Assembly: GCA_030550075.1 (NCBI GenBank) | Contig: JAUQQB010000063.1 | Coordinates: forward strand, 1 to 10,547 | Origin: Chloroflexota bacterium | GTDB taxonomy: Bacteria > Chloroflexota > Anaerolineae > Thermoflexales > Thermoflexaceae | DNA length: 10,547 nucleotides | Reading direction: 5' to 3' | In this document: positions 7,312 to 10,547 of the stretch, piece after piece | Position numbering within the stretch: the stretch's first letter is position 1 | Layout of the letters: each line of letters begins with the position of its first letter | Made by a program: the position numbers and the translations under genes | The notes under the pieces: generated by a model | Database searches by the model: none | What the model was told of the DNA's origin: nothing | What the model saw: only the letters and a program-made list of their open reading frames with translations

Positions 7312-8223
7312 ATGCATCGAAAGCTCCTGAACACCCTACGGTTGAGGATCCAGATCCGGCCGGAAGGCCCCCTGCTGGTGAAGGCAGGCGGATTTGCCCT
7401 GGACCCCACCATCCCGGATATGGCGTTTGTGCGAGTCCGCCTGGCCGATGGCCGCGAGGTTCCTTACCTTCCCGGCTCCTCCCTGAAAGGAACCATCCGG
7501 GGGTTTGTGGAGAAGATCCTGCGCACCTGGGATCAACCGGACTGGCGCCGGGCATGTGCGACTTTCCCGGACCACCCTGAAAGCTGTGCATACCGGGTGA
7601 TGAAACAGGAGGAGAAGGACCCGGCGCTTCCCACATCTGAAATCTACCGGATGAGCTGCGGCGCCTGCCGGATGTTCGGGCATACCCGTCTGCGCGGCCG
7701 GGCCGCCTTCACTGACGCCTATCCGGACGGCGAGCTCACCATGGAAACTCGATACGGCGTAGCGATCTCCCGGCGCACCCAGGCGGTCGCTCACGGTCCC
7801 TTCGAGATGGAGGTAGCGATCGCGGGGACCTTCGTCGGACATGTGATCTTGGAGAACTTTGAGTTGTGGCAGGCCGCCCTGCTGGCCCACGCCTTCGAGG
7901 CCATGAATGAGGGCATGCTGCGGGTGGGCTATGGAAAAACCCGGGGCCTGGGAATGGTCCGGGTGGAAGTCGTGGAAACGATGCTGGACGTGGCCGGGTT
8001 GGCATGGAATCCCCATTCCTGGCCCAGCATCGCCGGCCTGCTGGACCCGGAGGCCTGCAAGGCCTATGGGCTCGACCCCATGGAATGGATCCCCATGGAG
8101 GTCGAGCCGGATGCTCAGATCTCTTCTCCCTTCTTCACCCGTCGAATCTATAAAGGCCATGAGAAATGGATCGCGATTTCCTGGACCCTGCGCGAGCGAG
8201 CGCTGCGCCTTCCGGAGGGCTGA
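7312..8223 (+). CDS. csm3: Cas7/Csm3-like RAMP subunit (third paralogue), catalytic Asp present
   Basis: The protein has 303 residues from ATG 7312, which is seven bases after GGAGGT (7299-7304). GTG 7303 lies inside that ribosome site and is unlikely. DPTIPDMAFVR (31-41) places D36 at the catalytic Asp position, and PYLPGSSLKGTIR (51-63) is the RAMP loop. C82, C92, C116 and C119 (CGACRMFG) form a zinc site. RYGVAISRRTQ (147-157) is the thumb, and GYGKTRGLG (206-214) the glycine loop. The DPT-PDM form of the catalytic segment resembles the Csx7/Csm3-like RAMP group. A C-terminal extension of about 80 residues after the glycine loop (Trp/Pro-rich, about 225-303) is longer than in a minimal Csm3 and may contact a neighbouring subunit. 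The csx19-like gene follows after a one-base gap. Confidence 0.88.
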   Translation: MHRKLLNTLRLRIQIRPEGPLLVKAGGFALDPTIPDMAFVRVRLADGREVPYLPGSSLKGTIRGFVEKILRTWDQPDWRRACATFPDHPESCAYRVMKQEEKDPALPTSEIYRMSCGACRMFGHTRLRGRAAFTDAYPDGELTMETRYGVAISRRTQAVAHGPFEMEVAIAGTFVGHVILENFELWQAALLAHAFEAMNEGMLRVGYGKTRGLGMVRVEVVETMLDVAGLAWNPHSWPSIAGLLDPEACKAYGLDPMEWIPMEVEPDAQISSPFFTRRIYKGHEKWIAISWTLRERALRLPEG

Positions 8224-8224
8224 G

Positions 8225-8737
8225 ATGAGCGTTTACGCCTATCGCTGGCAGGGGAAACCGGCAGATCTGCCCGCCCTGATCTCCCGGATCCTGGGGGACG
8301 CGTATTTCGTATGGACCGCGGATCCGGCGGAGCTTCGATTCGAGCGAGGCCCTCTGGTTCATCCGCTGGAACAGGGCGCCTGCTTCAATCCGAACGGGGA
8401 GGTGCGCTGGGTCCATCTGGGCGACGAGATCCACGCCCTGATCCTGCTGGATCAGGCCCTGGACCCCGCCATGCATGCGGAGGGCATCGAGTCCCTTCCC
8501 GGCTCGCCGTGGCCCTCCGAAAATGGCCGGGTCATCCTCCAGTCCCTGACGGATCGCCAGGTTCATCCTTCCCTCTCCCAGTATCCTCATGGCCAGCCCG
8601 ATGGGGATCTGCAGGCGCGATGGGTGAAACATCCCTCTGGATGGAGGCTGATCAGCCCTCGCCGGTTTGCGACTGCAGGAGAGGGGCGCGCCTCTCAGGA
8701 GGATGCGCTCGGAGAGGGGGAGGCTCATCCTTCGTAG
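8225..8737 (+). CDS. csx19: Csx19-like accessory subunit of type III-D effector
   Basis: This 170-residue protein is one base downstream of the preceding cas7 stop; its ribosome site GGAGGG is at 8214-8219. The segment GACFNPNGEVRWVHLGDEIH (51-70) followed by ALILLD resembles the pattern of the Csx19 family, in which an aromatic/acidic patch leads to a RW motif and then hydrophobic strands. SQYPHGQ near 118-124 and a WRLISPRRF end at 140-148 also fit. Csx19 proteins occur in type III-D loci and sit beside Cas10 in the Synechocystis III-Dv complex; no enzymatic activity is known to me. The last 20 residues are a polar Gly/Glu/Ser tail. The name rests on weak motifs and strong context. If it is not Csx19, it is still probably an effector subunit because of the tight spacing. 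Confidence 0.62.
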   Translation: MSVYAYRWQGKPADLPALISRILGDAYFVWTADPAELRFERGPLVHPLEQGACFNPNGEVRWVHLGDEIHALILLDQALDPAMHAEGIESLPGSPWPSENGRVILQSLTDRQVHPSLSQYPHGQPDGDLQARWVKHPSGWRLISPRRFATAGEGRASQEDALGEGEAHPS

Positions 8738-8759
8738 CCGGACATCCGGCGCCGGCCCA

Positions 8760-8859
8760 GCGCCCGATGTCTGGAACGGGCGCAAAGGGGCCCTGCTACG
8801 GTTTTCCAGTCCCCCGCAAGGGGGCTTTCGCAAATCGAACCCGGCGCTGGAGCGCCGGG
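8760..8859 (+). other. Three tandem hairpins in the csx19-cas7 spacer
   Basis: The 152-base spacer contains three separate hairpins. The first is GCGCCCG 8760-8766 with CGGGCGC 8777-8783. The second is CCCCC 8811-8815 with GGGGG 8820-8824 around a GCAA tetraloop (GNRA type). The third is CCCGGCGC 8840-8847 with GCGCCGGG 8852-8859 around TGGA, a near-perfect palindrome. The last ends 20 bases before the ribosome site of the next gene. The spacing contrasts with the tight packing of most of the operon. It could be a REP-like element, an RNA stability element, or an attenuator lowering expression of the last cas7. Confidence 0.5.
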
Positions 8860-8889
8860 CCATCCTCCAGCATCAACCCGGAGGATCCT

Positions 8890-9828
8890 ATGGAACAGGA
8901 AGCGCAGGCACCGTTTGTCTGGGTGGAGATCCGGAACCCCCAACGGTCGGAGATATCCGGATGGCATGATCGCTTTCAGGGAGAGCGGATCACCGTGCGC
9001 CTCGATGTGGAAATCAAGGTGGTTTCAGAATACCTCCACATCGGCAGCGGCATGCTCCGGGTGGATGAGACCGGAGGGCATCCGCGAACCTACATACCCT
9101 TCGTCCGACGGAACGGACAGCCGGTGATCCCCGGCTCCAGCCTCAAGGGGGCCATTCGAGCGCTGGCGGAGGCGCTCTCCGCCTCATGCCTGTTGTTCCC
9201 GGGAAACCCGCCTCCCTGCCCGCCCGTCCGTCCAGAAGCTCATTCGCCTCACCTTTGCCCGGCCTGCCAGCTCTTCGGCGGTGTGGGCTACCGAGGACGG
9301 ATCCTTTTTGAGGATGCGATGCCCCTGAAGCCTGTTTCCCTTCGCCTGGTCTTAATTGGGGATCTGTGGCAACCCCGAAGGTCTCGCGGCCGGAAATTCT
9401 ACCGGAACCTCGCCTTCCATCCTGCGCCGGAAGGCGCGGCGCGGAACTTCCACTACGTGGAAGCTGTCCCGCGAGGCGCCCGCTTCCGGACGCGCATCCG
9501 GGTTGAGAACACCACCTCTGGGGAGATGGGATGGTTGCTGCGGGCTTTGGGACTGGAAGCCCGGGCCCAGGAGCTGGCTCCGGCCTTTCCGATTAAGATC
9601 GGAGGGGCGCGGCCCCGATGTATGGGCGGCGTGGAGATCCGCCCGGTGGAATTGGCCATCTGGGATTCAGCAAGGCTCTCCTGGCGCACGGAGCCCATCG
9701 GGACTCTCGGCGCCTGGTGGCATCAGCCTCAATGGCTACGAGAGGACGTATGGGATCCGTTGCGAAGGGAGCTCCGGATGCGCGGCGACGAGACCTGTCC
9801 GCGCGGGCCGTATCGAGACCTCCGATGA
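8890..9828 (+). CDS. cas7: Divergent Cas7-like RAMP subunit (fourth paralogue), catalytic Asp replaced by Tyr
   Basis: The protein has 312 residues from ATG 8890, preceded by GGAGG (8880-8884) at five-base spacing. The frame is open further upstream, but that region overlaps the csx19-like gene and the hairpin spacer. After a 36-residue N-terminal extension comes the RAMP fold. VIPGSSLKGAIR (79-90) is canonical and aligns well, but the segment before it reads RTYIPFVRR (66-74), so Y68 sits where the other paralogues have the catalytic Asp. C100, C110, C123 and C126 (CPACQLFG) keep the zinc site. The glycine loop at 238-247 (GGARPRCMGG) is degenerate. A 60-residue C-terminal extension follows. 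By analogy with Csm5 it may be a non-cleaving cap at the 3' end of the crRNA. Alternatively it corresponds to the Cas7-insertion subunit of III-Dv systems. D60 and E61 lie nearby and could supply an acidic residue, so inactivity is a prediction. Confidence 0.83.
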   Translation: MEQEAQAPFVWVEIRNPQRSEISGWHDRFQGERITVRLDVEIKVVSEYLHIGSGMLRVDETGGHPRTYIPFVRRNGQPVIPGSSLKGAIRALAEALSASCLLFPGNPPPCPPVRPEAHSPHLCPACQLFGGVGYRGRILFEDAMPLKPVSLRLVLIGDLWQPRRSRGRKFYRNLAFHPAPEGAARNFHYVEAVPRGARFRTRIRVENTTSGEMGWLLRALGLEARAQELAPAFPIKIGGARPRCMGGVEIRPVELAIWDSARLSWRTEPIGTLGAWWHQPQWLREDVWDPLRRELRMRGDETCPRGPYRDLR

Positions 9829-9829
9829 C

Positions 9830-9884
9830 GGGCTTCCGCCGGGCCAGCCGCTCGCGGGCCTTCCGGACCGGCTGGCGGAATCCC
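9830..9884 (+). other. Long interrupted hairpin after the last cas7
   Basis: The 171-base gap 9829-9999 holds no supported gene. It opens with a hairpin: GGG 9830-9832 with CCC 9882-9884, TTCCGCC 9834-9840 with GGCGGAA 9874-9880, then a five-base bulge (9841-9845) and AGCCG 9846-9850 with CGGCT 9869-9873. That is 15 pairs interrupted by one mismatch and the bulge. It begins two bases after the cas7 stop, so it may stabilise or end the operon transcript. No T-run follows. Confidence 0.45.
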
Positions 9885-9999
9885 GGCGGGGCGCTCGGGG
9901 GGGCTAGCGGAACTGCGAAAAGGGTCTTGCGGCGAGCCCACGCTGCCAGGAAGAAGCTCATGATGGCTCCGACGAGATCTTGCCATGGGAGGAGAGCGG

Positions 10000-10347
10000 A
10001 TGACGTCGGAAGACCTGATCGCCCTCGCGCAGGAAATTGCCCATGCGCTGGGATCGGTGCGGCGGAACACCTGGCTGCAATGGGTGCAGATTGCCGGCAA
10101 TGACCTGCAGCGGGGAATCCGCCAGGCGGCGATCATCGCCCGGGATCCCACCGTGCGAACCCGGATACGAGAGGAAGCCGAGCGGATCCGGGAGGCCATC
10201 CAGACCTACCGGGAGAAGCTTCAGCGTCTATCCCCTCAGGAACGCCGGCAGGTCTTCGGATGGATTGCGCGCCTTCTGGTGATCCGGGAACAGCCGGGTC
10301 GCTCCCGGCACGGGAGGCTCACGCGCTCGGGGGCTCATCCTTTATGA
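10000..10347 (+). CDS. Small helical protein of unknown function at end of cas operon
   Basis: This 115-residue protein starts at ATG 10000, six bases after GGAGGA (9988-9993). ATG 9985 lies upstream of that ribosome site and is less likely. I do not recognise a family. It looks wholly alpha-helical, with amphipathic helices at about 3-18, 24-48, 52-77 (rich in Arg and Glu, possibly coiled-coil) and 80-97 (ERRQVFGWIARLLVIRE). The last 18 residues are Arg/Gly/Ser-rich and probably disordered. There are no membrane segments or cysteines. Its size, all-helical make-up, and a hydrophobic-aromatic last helix recall Cas11 in a loose way, so it could be a second small subunit, but there is no motif to prove this. 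A 171-base gap with a hairpin separates it from the last cas7, so it may be a separate gene. Confidence 0.75.
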   Translation: MTSEDLIALAQEIAHALGSVRRNTWLQWVQIAGNDLQRGIRQAAIIARDPTVRTRIREEAERIREAIQTYREKLQRLSPQERRQVFGWIARLLVIREQPGRSRHGRLTRSGAHPL

Positions 10348-10363
10348 GGGTTTCGCGCGGATT

Positions 10364-10400
10364 TTCTCCCGCGGGCTTGAGGGACCGAGCCGCGGGAGAA
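10364..10400 (+). terminator. Hairpin after the last gene, possible terminator
   Basis: TTCTCCCGCGG at 10364-10374 pairs perfectly with CCGCGGGAGAA at 10390-10400 (11 pairs). After one bulged G (10375), two more pairs (C10376-G10389 and T10377-A10388) leave a 10-base loop. It lies 16 bases after the stop of the last gene. No T-run follows on the + strand; on the other strand the hairpin is followed by AAAT, so it is not a classical intrinsic terminator in either direction. Position and strength still favour a transcript-end role. Confidence 0.55.
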
Positions 10401-10468
10401 GGGATAAGGTGCGGCCCTTCAGTCTCTTTGTGGAAGCGCTGAATCGAACAAGGCCGGGCGAAATCATG

Positions 10469-10486
10469 TAGGACTTACGCAGTTCG
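10469..10486 (-). repeat. Right arm of long-range inverted repeat
   Basis: TAGGACTTACGCAGTTCG at 10469-10486 is the partner of 61-78 (17 of 18). The flank from 10512 to 10526 is the partner of 6-20 (15 of 15). The two arms face each other across about 10.4 kb that includes gene 1 and the cas operon. Whether they are ends of one mobile unit or two independent copies of a common dispersed repeat cannot be decided from one window. Confidence 0.7.
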
Positions 10487-10512
10487 TTTCCCATGGGGGC
10501 GAGGATTTTTCT

Positions 10513-10544
10513 CCCCCCTCCCCACGGGCCCGTGGGGCGGGGGG
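10513..10544. repeat. Perfect 18-bp palindrome within a longer G/C inverted repeat
   Basis: CCCCACGGGCCCGTGGGG at 10520-10537 is a perfect palindrome. Beyond a single T/C mismatch (10519/10538), six more C-G pairs (10513-10518 with 10539-10544) extend the stem. The left end of the window carries one half of the same element (6-20, part of GGGCCGTGGGGAGGGGGGA). It appears to be an outer part of the same dispersed repeat as 10469-10486. The sequence runs into a G homopolymer at the window end, where sequencing or assembly error is possible. Confidence 0.55.
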
Positions 10545-10547
10545 GGG

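Noticed and set aside
8311..8889. Upstream extension of the fourth cas7 frame
   Set aside because: It overlaps the csx19-like gene and the hairpin spacer and contains no RAMP features. ATG 8890 has a clear ribosome site.
10431..10547. Palindromic G/C-rich end as a possible replication origin or attachment site
   Set aside because: There are no iterons, DnaA boxes, integrase gene or tRNA. Its partial match to the left end of the window fits a dispersed repeat better.

Overview
This window looks like a piece of a GC-rich, probably thermophilic, bacterial genome. Chloroflexota is the best guess, because the first gene is a GT-C-type membrane protein with a C-terminal beta-domain that I associate with that phylum, and because the base composition and strong GGAGG ribosome sites fit. 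That assignment is inference. All supported genes lie on the + strand.

Layout. Bases 1-97 hold one arm of a long-range inverted repeat and the leader of gene 1. Bases 98-2152 encode a multi-pass membrane glycosyltransferase-like protein, probably unrelated to what follows. Bases 2153-2443 are non-coding and carry a strong hairpin, a degenerate copy of the repeat motif, an AT-rich promoter candidate and a short structured leader. From 2444 to at least 9828 runs a compact type III CRISPR-Cas effector operon: cas10 without an HD domain but with an intact GGDD motif; a Cas7-like RAMP; csx10 (Cas5-like); a small-subunit cas11; two more Cas7/Csm3-like RAMPs; a csx19-like gene; and a fourth, divergent Cas7-like RAMP. 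A 115-residue helical protein of unknown function (10000-10347) closes the run. A hairpin and the other arm of the inverted repeat follow. No CRISPR array, cas1/cas2, cas6, CARF effector or transposase is visible here.

How the genes work together. An HD-less Cas10, Csx10 and a Csx19-like protein identify subtype III-D. The gene products should assemble on a crRNA into one ribonucleoprotein. Cas10 and Csx10 would sit at the 5'-handle end, the Cas7 paralogues would form the backbone that cuts target RNA, and Cas11 would line the inner filament. Three of the four Cas7 paralogues keep the Asp at the Csm3 D33 position; the fourth has Tyr there and may be a non-cleaving cap. The GGDD palm suggests signalling by cyclic oligoadenylate, but the receptor must be elsewhere.

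Most notable point: the order Cas7, Cas5-like, Cas11, Cas7, Cas7 in separate, overlapping or closely spaced genes matches the domain order of the fused subunits in the Synechocystis III-Dv effector. The locus could therefore resemble the unfused state on the route from multi-subunit to single-protein (III-E gRAMP) effectors. The operon plus gene 1 is also bracketed by a 17/18-bp inverted repeat, with a degenerate third copy just before the cas operon.
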